This document shows, one piece after another, positions 30,589 through 39,933 of a stretch of 64,000 nt of DNA. The first letter of the stretch is position 1; each line of letters begins with the position of its first letter. The translations under genes were made by a program, and so were the position numbers. Under the pieces are notes generated by a model. It did not search any database. It saw only the letters and a program-made list of their open reading frames with translations, and was not told the origin of the DNA. The stretch comes from Pyropia yezoensis (Eukaryota; Rhodophyta; Bangiophyceae; Bangiales; Bangiaceae): NCBI GenBank assembly GCA_009829735.1, contig CM020618.1:12243119-12307118 (forward strand), written 5' to 3'.

Positions 30589-33500
30589 TCATGCGGTCGA
30601 TCCGCCGGCTGCTACCGGGTCGCCGCTCGCCACCGACCCCCCAGCCACCGACATCGCCGTCCCGTCTGCTCCCGTCCCGACCGAGTCGCTCGCCTCCCCT
30701 GGCTCTTGCCCCCGCCCACGCAGAAAAGCCGCATTGATGCGTTGCGCATGATCGAGGGACACGCCCCCGTAGCTCCGGATCGTAAGCTCCCACCTGCAGC
30801 GCAAACGGTTCTCTGCCATCCTCTCCTTCAGTTCGGCACCCTGAACGCGCTTGTCGCAACGCTTCGGTTGTTGCCACCGAACTGGCATGTCACCATTGTG
30901 GTTCTCCAACCAAGTGATCATGTCCTTAACGACAGGCCATTGCCGCAGATGCAGGGATCGCTCTGCACGACTTGCACGATCCGCCTCCCACTGAAAGCCC
31001 TGGTCCGTGAGCCACTGCTCCTCCGCCGGGTCACCAAGTCCACGCTGAAGCCGCACGTGGTGCAATCGGGTACGGGACGCCCCATGATGTTCAGCGACCC
31101 GCAGGTCCCCGTGTTCCTCCTTGCACGTCTCGAGCGCGGCGCGTTGCTTTCGCCACTCGCGAGTGTCCCTAACAATAGGGACAAGCGGGACAGCCGATAA
31201 CGACGGCGTCTTGTTGTTGAGTGCCGCCATGCCGTGTCCCTCCAGCAACCGGTAGACGGCTCGCTCCACCGCGGCCACCGCCATGCGAATGGGAATGTCC
31301 CCATCCGGGCCCGTGTAGTAGTAGACGATTGTCCGCCAAAAATCTTTTGGGTGTCGTCGATAGTGGATATCAAACGGGGGCGGGGTGTCTTGTGTATCAA
31401 CAGCATCGTAGTGTACGTCGTCCCGGCTGTTGAAGGCACGCTGCACAGTCGTAAATGAAAAAGTATCCAGGCAGCTCCGCTTGCCGACGTAAACCGCTTT
31501 GACGCACGTCTTGCAACGACCCTTGACATAGACGTAGACATAGACAAGCTTTCCTCTGCTCTCCTCCGACCGTACCTTTCTGGCTGCCGGGTCGGTGGCC
31601 ACCGTTTGAGGATGTTGTGCGCCTTCGGCCGCCGCACGCGCGGCCTCTTCCAGAATCGTAGGCATCGCCCTCTTGAGCAGCCGCATCACCTTCCTCCACT
31701 TTCGTTTTTCGGACCGGGTTGCCCCGGGTGGGAAAGCGTGACACCCCGACCGATCCGCCTGGCCGTCGAGTGACACCCAAGGGGCTGTCCGTGGGTCATC
31801 ACCCAAAGTGGCGAGCGCGTCAGATCGCATGGCAGTCGTCCTGGTGCGGAGCGGGACGCGCATCTCCCCGAACACACCGTCGTTCTTGCTGTACCTCGAG
31901 AGGGGCAGGGTCAGTTGTCCACTGCGCCGGGCGCGCACGCAGCCACTTGATGGATTTGGTGGCTGTGCCTTGTCAACGTCCCCCGGGGCGCCACTGCTGC
32001 TCCCGCCGTCGCCGTCGCCACTGTCGTCGTCGTCACTGTCAACGACGCTCCAGTCGACTCCCCGCCGCGGCAAAAGGTCTTCCTCACCCAAGCCTTCCAT
32101 GTAGTCGTCGGCGCCACCAGCAACGACGTCTTCCTCCGCACAGGCAGCACCGCCAACGGGCGCGGAATTTCTCCCTGTCCCTGCTTCCCATACAGCGGGG
32201 GAGACCTCTCGGGAGCCACGCCGGAGTCGTCGCTTGCGAGACCGCCTGACGGGGACGATTTCCTCACCCGACGAGTCTTCAGACATACGAGCCGACGACC
32301 AGCGCGAGGCAGACGTGGTCGGAGACCCCCCCACTGGGCGGGACGACGCGGGCGGTGAGGCGGAGGAGGTAGACGAATCACCAATCAGGATGACGGGGGA
32401 TGCCGGCACAGGGGCAGACGCGGCAGTCACCCGTGTCCCCGCAGTGTGTTCAATCGACGGTCGTCCGGCTCGTGGGCTGGTAGGCGGGTGTCCACCTGCG
32501 GTGGGCTCCACACGCATGACCGTCGTGTTGGCCTCGTGCTCGGCCAGCCATTCATTCATGGCCCGCTCCAGACGCGCTTCTGCCTCCTCGTCCACCCCAC
32601 CACCCTCTTTGTCGTCGTCGGTCGGTGTGGCTGTGGCCAGCGGACGCGCTTCTGCGTCCGCGTCCACCCCAACACCCCCTTTGTCGTCGTCAGGGGTCGG
32701 CGTGGCACTGGCCACGGCGCCGCCAGCCGCCGCACCTCCCCGGCTGCTGCCCCCGGCCGCTGCAAGCACATTGTGCCGTTCGTCACGGCCGCCGCGCCCA
32801 CTGGGGGAGCGCGTGCCTCTGCGCATAGTGCTTGCAGCAGGAGGCCGCACAGTAGGTGGGACACCTTCTGCGGTGCGACGGAAACGAGCCCCGTGGGCGC
32901 CCCTCCCCGCATTCCCCGCTGACCCCACCCAGCCTTGTGCGCCGGGGGGGGCAGCTGGGAACCTGGGTGGAAAGCCATAGTAGACACCCGGGCCAGGGGG
33001 AAGACCGCGTAAATCCGGAGGATAGTGCGGACCCAGGGGAGGGGCGTGGGTCCACGGTTGAAAGCCTTGAGGGGCAACGGGGAAGATCCCTGGCCCAGGA
33101 GGGAAGGCATGCGGCGCCGGCGCATGCGCGCCAGGAAGGACGCCATGCGGACCAAGAGGGAGGGTGTGCGTCCATGGTACGCCACCGTGATCTACTGGGC
33201 CACCGTGACCTACTGGGAAGCCGTACGGACCGCCGGAACCGTGTGGGAAGGCGTGTGGACCGCCGGGACCTTGTGGGAAGCCGTACGGACCGCCGGAACC
33301 ATGTGGGAAGGCGTGTGGACCGCCGGGACCTTGTGGGAAGCCGTACGGACCGCCGGAACCATGTGGGAAGGCGTGTGGACCGCCGGGACCATGTGGGAAG
33401 GCGTGTGGACCGCCGGGACCTTGTGGGCAGGCGTGTGGACCGCCGGGACCTTGTGGGAAGGCGCGCGGCCCCGGCACAACGTTGTAATGACCAGCCGCTG

Positions 33501-33663
33501 GAGAGGCGTGAGGTCCCGGTGTGAAGCCATACCCGCCATGTGGGAGGGCAGGCAGGCCAGTGGACACACCTGAATGACCAGAAGCAGGTAGAGTGTTGGC
33601 ACCGCCAGAGGCACGACGGCTGCGCTTTCGTCCACCCTTCCGCAGTGACGTCGTATGAGGCAT
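30589..33663 (-). CDS. GIY-YIG nuclease-like protein with Gly/Pro decapeptide repeats
   Basis: 1024-aa frame from the first true ATG (the open frame extends 26 codons further to a GTG). Residues about 60-160 are ten-residue repeats of the type GPGGPHAFPH and GSGGPYGFPQ. Residues about 220-600 are Gly/Ser/Asp-rich and probably disordered. Residues about 706-820 resemble a GIY-YIG nuclease: LVYVYVYVKG for the first strand, KAVYVGKRS for the second motif, an Arg in VQRAFNSR, a Glu in AAVERAVYRLLEG and an Asn in MAALNNKTPS, in the family's order and spacing. The C-terminal 150 residues are rich in Trp, Arg and charge (WLTDQGFQW ... WPVVKDMITWLENH), vaguely like helicase-associated repeats. The nuclease assignment rests on motif reading only. 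Its N-terminal part is seen again at 39934-41209 beyond the gap. Confidence 0.65.
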   Translation of the reverse strand: MPHTTSLRKGGRKRSRRASGGANTLPASGHSGVSTGLPALPHGGYGFTPGPHASPAAGHYNVVPGPRAFPQGPGGPHACPQGPGGPHAFPHGPGGPHAFPHGSGGPYGFPQGPGGPHAFPHGSGGPYGFPQGPGGPHAFPHGSGGPYGFPVGHGGPVDHGGVPWTHTLPLGPHGVLPGAHAPAPHAFPPGPGIFPVAPQGFQPWTHAPPLGPHYPPDLRGLPPGPGVYYGFPPRFPAAPPGAQGWVGSAGNAGRGAHGARFRRTAEGVPPTVRPPAASTMRRGTRSPSGRGGRDERHNVLAAAGGSSRGGAAAGGAVASATPTPDDDKGGVGVDADAEARPLATATPTDDDKEGGGVDEEAEARLERAMNEWLAEHEANTTVMRVEPTAGGHPPTSPRAGRPSIEHTAGTRVTAASAPVPASPVILIGDSSTSSASPPASSRPVGGSPTTSASRWSSARMSEDSSGEEIVPVRRSRKRRLRRGSREVSPAVWEAGTGRNSAPVGGAACAEEDVVAGGADDYMEGLGEEDLLPRRGVDWSVVDSDDDDSGDGDGGSSSGAPGDVDKAQPPNPSSGCVRARRSGQLTLPLSRYSKNDGVFGEMRVPLRTRTTAMRSDALATLGDDPRTAPWVSLDGQADRSGCHAFPPGATRSEKRKWRKVMRLLKRAMPTILEEAARAAAEGAQHPQTVATDPAARKVRSEESRGKLVYVYVYVKGRCKTCVKAVYVGKRSCLDTFSFTTVQRAFNSRDDVHYDAVDTQDTPPPFDIHYRRHPKDFWRTIVYYYTGPDGDIPIRMAVAAVERAVYRLLEGHGMAALNNKTPSLSAVPLVPIVRDTREWRKQRAALETCKEEHGDLRVAEHHGASRTRLHHVRLQRGLGDPAEEQWLTDQGFQWEADRASRAERSLHLRQWPVVKDMITWLENHNGDMPVRWQQPKRCDKRVQGAELKERMAENRLRCRWELTIRSYGGVSLDHAQRINAAFLRGRGQEPGEASDSVGTGADGTAMSVAGGSVASGDPVAAGGSTA
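33193..33480. repeat. 30-bp coding tandem repeats (Gly/Pro decapeptides)
   Basis: About nine 30-bp units inside the GIY-YIG-like gene, alternating GGPHAFPH and GGPYGFPQ forms. Repeated at 40742-41030 in the duplicate. Confidence 0.9.
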
Positions 33664-34018
33664 TATGACAGCCACACAGTCCGTCGGTATGTACCGGGGA
33701 TGGCAGGTGTTACACCGCACAACACCTCGCACTGCCGACACAGATAGCGATCACCAGGCGGACAGGGACACACCGCACCTTCTCAGCACTCCAAGTGGGA
33801 CCCAGTCGAGAGCGGGGGGAAAGGCAGACGAGGGGCAACCGGGCTACGCACAGAGCGTCACCGGTTGAAGGCCACCTCTAGCCTGCTTCTCCCAGCGCAC
33901 GCCGGACCGGAGGACAGGCGGAGGAACCGGTGAGTGGCGGGGAGGGGGGGAGGATAAGGGCGGAAGGGGGGGGGGGGGGGGGGGGGTGGTGGAAAAATAG
34001 ACTCCCCCAGGCGGGCAG
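33664..34018. other. Upstream region of the GIY-YIG-like gene
   Basis: No gene. Contains a short copy (about 33800-33865) of the dispersed GGCAGACGAGGGGCAACCGG repeat found at 37.7, 45.3 and 49.5-50.2 kb, then a run of about 20 G at 33967-33986. Confidence 0.6.
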
Positions 34019-34700
34019 GAGCTCACCGCACCGCACGGCACACCACACCACCGAGTCAGAGGGCGACCGCGCCCAGGCGGGCAGAGGCACGCCGCACCAC
34101 ACGCCGCACGACACCACCGAGTCAGGAGCTCACCGCACCGCACGGCACACCACACCACCGAGTCAGAGGGCGACCACGCCCAGGCGGGCAGAGGCACGCC
34201 GCACCACACGCCGCACGACACCACCGAGTCAGGAGCTCACCGCACCGCACGGCACACCACACCACCGAGTCAGAGGGCGACCACGCCCAGGCGGGCAGAG
34301 GCACGCCGCACCACACGCCGCACGACACCACCGAGTCAGGAGCTCACCGCACCGCACGGCACACCACACCACCGAGTCAGAGGGCGACCACGCCCAGGCG
34401 GGCAGAGGCACGCCGCACCACACGCCGCACGACACCACCGAGTCAGGAGCTCACCGCACCGCACGGCACACCACACCACCAAGTCAGAGGGCGACGACGC
34501 CCAGGCGGGAAGGGGCACACCGCACCCCACCACCAAGTCAGAGGGTGACCACGCCCATGCGGGCAGGGGCACACCGCACCACCAAGTCAGAGGGCGACCA
34601 CGCCCATGCGGGCACGGCACACCACACCACCAAGTCAGAGGGGGACCACGCCCAGGGGCACGGCACACCACACCACCAAGTCAGAGGGCGACCACGCCCA
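34019..34700. repeat. 107-bp tandem repeats, four full units plus degenerate tail
   Basis: Unit starts GAGCTCACCGCACCGCAC at 34019, 34126, 34233, 34340 and 34447, each exactly 107 bp apart. Inside each unit CACCACCGAGTCAG occurs twice. Beyond 34447 the units shorten and diverge. Frames through it encode only repeats. Confidence 0.95.
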
Positions 34701-34713
34701 CGCCGGTCCATCC

Positions 34714-35718
34714 ATGGCCAACGGGACCAAGGGTAGCTCATGGGGCGCCTGTGAAGCGCTGAATGTGGGCGGTGAATGGGCCGCCATGCAATGGCTGCGA
34801 AAGCAGGAGATGGTGACGCCAAAGCACGCCCAGGCACCCACGCGGGCAGTTTCGGGACGGCGCACCGCACCCGTTCGCCCGTCCGCCCACCTACGTGCCC
34901 GTCGGCCTGCCTGCCCGCGTACCCGCCCGCCCACCCGCCCACCCTGCCAAGCACCCGCGGGCATCGACCGGCACACGGTACGAATAGGAAAGTACGGGGC
35001 CGGCCGAAACGTGATATGTTACGATATGCATATTGAGTCTGTGAGCACCTTCCAGGTGAGACGTATACAGTAGCGTGGGGGTCGTGGCGAGTCTGTGCAA
35101 ATCCTCGGGCGCCCACAGCCGGGAGATTGTGGTCTGTGAGGTTCGTCCGCGGAGAAATTAACAAGGCTCACGGACAAGGCCCTCGGACAAGCTTTGCTTC
35201 TGCAGTGGAGCCCCGTATGTTACCGTACACCGTCCTGACAGACCGTTCCACAAACCACAACTTTTGGGCCGAAGCGGGCACCGCAACGTGCGATCTGCAC
35301 GCCCATACCCATACGTTATTGCCCGGTCCTGGCCCGTACCCACCAGTTAAGGCCCAGTCCTGCATGCCACATACCCACAAGTTACGGCGCTGTCCTGCCG
35401 CGCTGGGTCGTTCCTTGTCTCGAGACGAGCTCCTGGCGATACCCCCCCCCCCCCCCCCTTCACCCCCCTCTCTCCTCTCACCCCGTGGGTCACCTTCCCC
35501 GTATCATCTCGGAGGTGCCGCGGCCGAATGCGGCACGCGTCTATGTCTATGTAGCACAAGTGTCAGCAAGAGACCTGTGTGGCGGGGGACCAAATCGTTT
35601 GCGCCACACCCGACGTCACCCACGCCGGAAGACGGGCTGCCACAAGTGCAGGGACACTCGCCTCCCGTGTGTAATATGCACGCGCCTGCACCCAGCATCG
35701 CTCTGTCGCGTTTGGTGA
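34714..35718 (+). CDS. Possible two-exon gene with C-terminal cysteine cluster
   Basis: Exon 1 34714-35055 begins at an ATG in context CCATGGCC (MANGTKGSSWGACEALNV) and ends at TTCCAG|GTGAGA, phase 0. A downstream acceptor TCTCGGAG|GTG at 35514 keeps the frame and opens 67 codons that end at TGA 35716-35718. Exon 2 carries CHKC-x6-CVIC-x8-C, a zinc-binding-like arrangement, after a basic stretch NRLRHTRRHPRRK. The intron includes a poly-C/pyrimidine tract whose length differs between the duplicates. The acceptor was chosen by phase and is not well supported otherwise. No family recognised. Confidence 0.3.
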
Positions 35719-35758
35719 TCACATAATACCATGTCCGCCTCTTCGCTTCCGCTGCCGG

Positions 35759-35950
35759 CGGCCTGCTGCTACAATACATACGGTGCCTTTCGCCCCTTGC
35801 AAGGCCCTCCCGTGCATGTGTGGGCCTCGGAGCCCGGGTGGCCTGCTGCTACAATACATACCGTGCCTTTCGCCCCTTGCAAGGCCCCCCCGTGCATGTG
35901 TGGGCCACCGAGCCCGGGTGGCCTGCTGCGATCACGGCGTCGCAGGGTCA
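35759..35950. repeat. 80-bp tandem repeat, two full units plus a partial one
   Basis: GCCTGCTGCT occurs at 35761, 35841 and 35921, spacing 80 bp, with AATACATAC and CTTGCAAGGC landmarks. Same structure at 43309-43480 in the duplicate. Confidence 0.85.
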
Positions 35951-36435
35951 GTCACGTATGAAGCCGCGGCTGTCCCTCTTCCGTCCACGGAACTGTCATG
36001 CGGCACCGGTCGGCAACATGGGACCGACGGATTCTGTGACGGGGCGACCAGCTCACAATTCAGACCACAGGTTAGATCGGGAAATTGGGAGGGGGGGGGG
36101 AGGGGCGAGGGTGGGGAGAGGGTGGGGAGAGGAAAAAGGCACCGACTAGAACCCCTCTGCAGCACCTCCTTTGCTTTGGGGGAGGCCACGCGCCCCCAAA
36201 TACCACAGACGCGAGCAGAGGACGATCTGCCCGGGACTGGCGGCGCAAGGCAACACGACTTCTGCGACTGGCTGGCAGGTCTGGTAGTGACCTGGTAGTG
36301 ACCGCCGGTACACCATCGTACACCACCGCTCACCGCCCGCCCGCCCCCTTTCCACATTGCCCGCATCTCACCCCGCGTCTGCCTACTTTCCCCCCAATCA
36401 ACAAGGAATCCGGCTCGTGTCGTCTTTGGTGTACC
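35951..36435. other. 5' region of the HIRAN gene
   Basis: No gene is assigned. A protein-like reading around 35925-36070 ends at a possible donor CCACAG|GTTAGA, so an upstream exon cannot be excluded. The pyrimidine-rich stretch before 36436 may be the 5' untranslated region. Confidence 0.35.
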
Positions 36436-37009
36436 ATGTCTGGGTCGGGCCAGGGGCTGGTTGATTCCCGCACCGTGACCCTGGTGGGTCGCTACTACTA
36501 TCCCGACAGCTGGAATCTGCGTTTGGTACGCGGTACACCCGTGAAGCTGGTCCGGAATCCAAAGAACAAGGTGGACCCGTGTGCTGTGGAAGTGTACGTC
36601 AACGGTACTATGGTAAGTGGGCAACGCGTTTCACATGGGGTCACAACGCTTGCCTTTTTTTATGTGATGACCACTCTGGGGTACTGACTGCCACGCCAAT
36701 GCACTCCCCATCCTCCTCCCGCCCCCCCTTTATGGTGGCTCGACCGGCTGGCCCGACACCTTTGCCCCGCACGGCGGTCCGACGCTCGTCACCGTGATTG
36801 GCCCTCAATGTGTATTGGAAACTCACTGATTCCCTATTTATCCTGCACAGGTTGGCCATGTGGCTCGGGTATACGCTGGTTGCCTGTCCTCCCTCATGGA
36901 CAACATGCCTCCCGAGGTACACCTGACAGCTGAGCTCGGTGGTGTGTGTGGTGACCGGGGCTGGATGGTGCACCCCGACATGGACATTATTGTGTCGCTG
37001 TGGGGCTAG
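36436..37009 (+). CDS. Stand-alone HIRAN-domain protein, two exons
   Basis: Exon 1 36436-36612 (59 codons) ends ATG|GTAAGT; intron 36613-36850 (238 nt) ends CTGCACAG; exon 2 36851-37009 ends TAG. Phase 0, product 111 aa. The spliced protein matches the HIRAN fold: VTLVGRYYYP, the typical loop VKLVRNPKNKVDPCAVEVY (equivalent to the LVREPxNxxDpnAVxV signature) and, across the splice, NGTM|VGHVARVYAGCLSSLM, the usual VGHxPR-type helix. In HLTF and Rad5 this domain holds 3' ends of single-stranded DNA; stand-alone versions also exist. Here no helicase or nuclease is fused to it. The C-terminal 35 residues are specific to this protein. The splice joins the two halves of the domain, which strongly supports the model. 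Confidence 0.85.
36613..36850 (+). other. Intron within the HIRAN domain
   Basis: GTAAGT donor, CTGCACAG acceptor, 238 nt, phase 0. The HIRAN motif is complete only after its removal. Confidence 0.85.
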
Positions 37010-37679
37010 ATTGACATCGTCTTGGTCCCCTGTAGTGGGCTCGGTCGTACAGGGTGGGTGGTCAACAACCGTAAACCCTTCCTCGGCCGGGTAGCTGGGC
37101 ACACCTTTGCCTCAATTGACGAGGAACTGGGGAGCAGTCAGGAGAACAGACAACAAGGGCCTCACCGCAGCGCCGACCGAGCCGGTGTTGGTCCGCCCCA
37201 CCCAGCTCGGCTTGCAACGCTCCGGCCACAGCCTGATGGCGGCGCGCCGTCCCGGTACCCTCCCCTTCCCCCCTCCCACAGCCACCCACGGGTACACCGC
37301 CGGCTCGGCCGCCACCACACCCACCGACGCCGGCACGGCGGCCGGCACGGCGCCCAACCTGACCGCCGCTGCCACAAACTCCATCGCATCCACCTGCAAA
37401 GCCACCGGCACGGCGGCCTTCACGGCCACCGGCACGGCCGCCTTCACGGCCGCCGTCACGGCCGCCTTCACGGCCGCCGTCACGGCCGCCTTCACCGGCA
37501 CGGCCGCCAAAGACGGCACACCCACCAGTGCGGCCGCCAACGCGGCCGCGGCCGCTTTTCCGGCTCGGCCGCCGACACGGCCGGCGCACCCACCGAAGCG
37601 GCCGCCAACGCAGCCGCTCCTTGGGCCGGCCGCATTTCCGGCACGGCCGCCGAGGCCGGCACACCAGGCGGAGGATCTA
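37010..37679. other. Downstream of HIRAN gene; Ala/Thr-coding simple repeats
   Basis: 37107 onward is open on the plus strand with a low-complexity Ala/Thr/Gly tail produced by CACGGCCGCCTTCACGG-type repeats (37400-37510). Convincing splice links to the HIRAN exons were not found. Treated as non-coding or untranslated repeats. Confidence 0.4.
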
Positions 37680-38240
37680 GGTGGGAGAGGGGGGGAAGGA
37701 GTGGGCAAGAGCGGTGGGCGGGCGGGAAGGGGCAGACGAGGGGCAACCGGTCCCCGCACAGGGCGTCGCCAGTTGAGGGCCACCTCTAGCCTGCCTCTGC
37801 CCACGCACGCACCGCCCTATACCCACCTTCCCACCCTTCCCCACCACCTCCTCAACCCCACGATCTCCTTAACACCCCCCCCCCCCCCCCCCCCCCCACT
37901 CTTCTTACCTTGGCCGGGACGTGGCGACAGGGGCGGGCGCGTGCAAGGCGATGGGGCGGGCACTCTTCATTGTGGCAAAGGGGGTGCGCCTCCACGAGCG
38001 GCGGCGGTGAACAGTGCGGAGGCAGCGGTGAACAGTGCGGAGGCGGCGGCGGTGGCCGCGTTGGCGCCATGGCGGCGGCGGCGGCGAGGGTGCCCGTGTG
38101 AGGCCCTTTCACAGGTCCCACACCTTCACATGTGATGACGGCCCCTTTCACATGTCCCGACGGCACCCACAAAAAAGCTCGGTCGTACATACCGTCACAG
38201 CAGAATATGGAGTACATAATGTTTAGTCGCCATTTCCTGG
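37680..38240. repeat. Dispersed ~560-bp module, copy 1
   Basis: Composed of GGGCAGACGAGGGGCAACCGG, a poly-C tract, CTTACCTTGGCCGGGACGTGG, GCGGTGAACAGTGCGGAGG and a block ending GTACATACCGTCAC ... ATGGAGTACATA. The same series recurs at 45230-45775 (the gap duplicate) and, diverged, at about 50100-50620. Confidence 0.75.
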
Positions 38241-38899
38241 GACGCCGCGCCAGGGCCGCCACCCGCCGGCGGGCTCCCGCAGGGCTCCCACAGGGCTCCC
38301 CCCCCGCACCCCCCCCTTTCACATGCCGCCGTCGCCGCCACAGTCGCCACCCCACGCTGGCTCGCGGGCCACGGCAACGCTGCGGTCGGGGCTCCCGCGG
38401 GCGCGCCCCCCTCCCAAACCTTCTCCCCCCCTGTCGCCACCCCGCTCCGCGTCGCCGACGCGGCGGGGGCGCCGCGCGAGGCTGTCGTCTCCCGACCGGG
38501 CACCGGCCGTCAGGGGGGAGCGGGGCACCGGCGCGCCCGACGCCACAGCGCTCCCACCCGCCTGCCCTGCCGCGCGGTTGCCGGCGGGCCGCCGCGACAG
38601 GCTGGCGGGCGGGCCCTGCCGCGCGGCTGCCGGCGGGCCGCCTCCGCGACAGGCGGGCGGGCCACCCGGCTCAGGGGGGTTGCCGCGGCGGTGGCCGAAA
38701 AGCACCCCCTCCTGTTCCCGCTCCTGTTCCCGCTCCTGTTCTCGCACCAACGCGGGTGGCGGGGCGCTGCCGTTGCCGCGGTCGCAGCGGCGACGCCCGC
38801 CGCCTCCGCCCATACCGTCACGGCACCGCAGCCGGGCAATCTCGGCCGGCGGCGGTGGCTACCGGCCTCCTCTGATCCAATTGAGCGTCAGTAACTGTC

Positions 38900-39302
38900 G
38901 CATGGGCGCATTGCCGCAAGCACGCGCCGGGTCTGGCATCGGATTCAATGGGGTGTTTGCAGTGTTGACGTGGACCATGGGCATTGACCCGCGGTCCCTC
39001 GTTGGGCGTTTGATTCCGACCTCCCACCGACGGGGAGCTAGCTAGGCGCACGCAGGCGGCCTGGCACACGGAAATTTTACAGGCTACACGCGCGGACGTC
39101 ATTGGTGCCCTTTGTCAGATCGCACAAGCCATCGTTGCACCGTCAGTCGGACTGCACCCGTGCCGCTCGCGCGAGTGCGTTGTCCCGTGCGCGACGTGTC
39201 TTTCCCACCAGTTGCGGCCCACCCTTGTGACGAGTATGGCCGTCTGTTTTGTATTACCAGAGACAAATCCGCTCGCGTCTACAGGCCGGTTCGCTCTGTG
39301 AC
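38900..39302 (+). other. Possible coding stretch with a frame break (left copy)
   Basis: See 46448-46844 for the better copy. This version has extra bases (GACCCGCGG, GCGTTTGATT) relative to the right copy, which break the first frame earlier. Confidence 0.25.
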
Positions 39303-39433
39303 GCGGCTAGACGTCATGGCCCCGGTCGACCTGTTTCTCGGGTCGACCACGCGCTCTCACGGGTAGATGCTTCCAGGAGCGCCCCGCCGGCCCCATGCCG
39401 CGCGAGGGTTCTCGCCCAACGTGGGCGACGTGG

Positions 39434-39933
39434 NNNNNNNNNNNNNNNNNNNNNNNNNNNNNNNNNNNNNNNNNNNNNNNNNNNNNNNNNNNNNNNNNNN
39501 NNNNNNNNNNNNNNNNNNNNNNNNNNNNNNNNNNNNNNNNNNNNNNNNNNNNNNNNNNNNNNNNNNNNNNNNNNNNNNNNNNNNNNNNNNNNNNNNNNNN
39601 NNNNNNNNNNNNNNNNNNNNNNNNNNNNNNNNNNNNNNNNNNNNNNNNNNNNNNNNNNNNNNNNNNNNNNNNNNNNNNNNNNNNNNNNNNNNNNNNNNNN
39701 NNNNNNNNNNNNNNNNNNNNNNNNNNNNNNNNNNNNNNNNNNNNNNNNNNNNNNNNNNNNNNNNNNNNNNNNNNNNNNNNNNNNNNNNNNNNNNNNNNNN
39801 NNNNNNNNNNNNNNNNNNNNNNNNNNNNNNNNNNNNNNNNNNNNNNNNNNNNNNNNNNNNNNNNNNNNNNNNNNNNNNNNNNNNNNNNNNNNNNNNNNNN
39901 NNNNNNNNNNNNNNNNNNNNNNNNNNNNNNNNN
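39434..39933. other. Assembly gap, exactly 500 N
   Basis: A run of 500 N, a round placeholder length. It is flanked by the two copies of the 7.05-kb duplication. Confidence 1.

Larger units (their letters stand above)
32389..39433. repeat. Left copy of a 7.05-kb duplication ending at the gap
   Basis: Matches 39934-46978 from end to end in the same orientation. Nearly all differences are one-base changes in G, C or A runs, plus rare substitutions (for example G at 34069 against A at 41619). The copy ends exactly at the first N. Confidence 0.95.

Noticed and set aside
33193-33480. CRISPR-like regular repeats
   Set aside because: Repeats are contiguous 30-bp coding units without spacers, inside a eukaryotic gene.
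37107-38135. 342-codon ORF after the HIRAN gene as an additional exon
   Set aside because: Mostly simple Ala/Thr/Gly/Pro repeats; no phase-compatible splice to the HIRAN exons was convincing.
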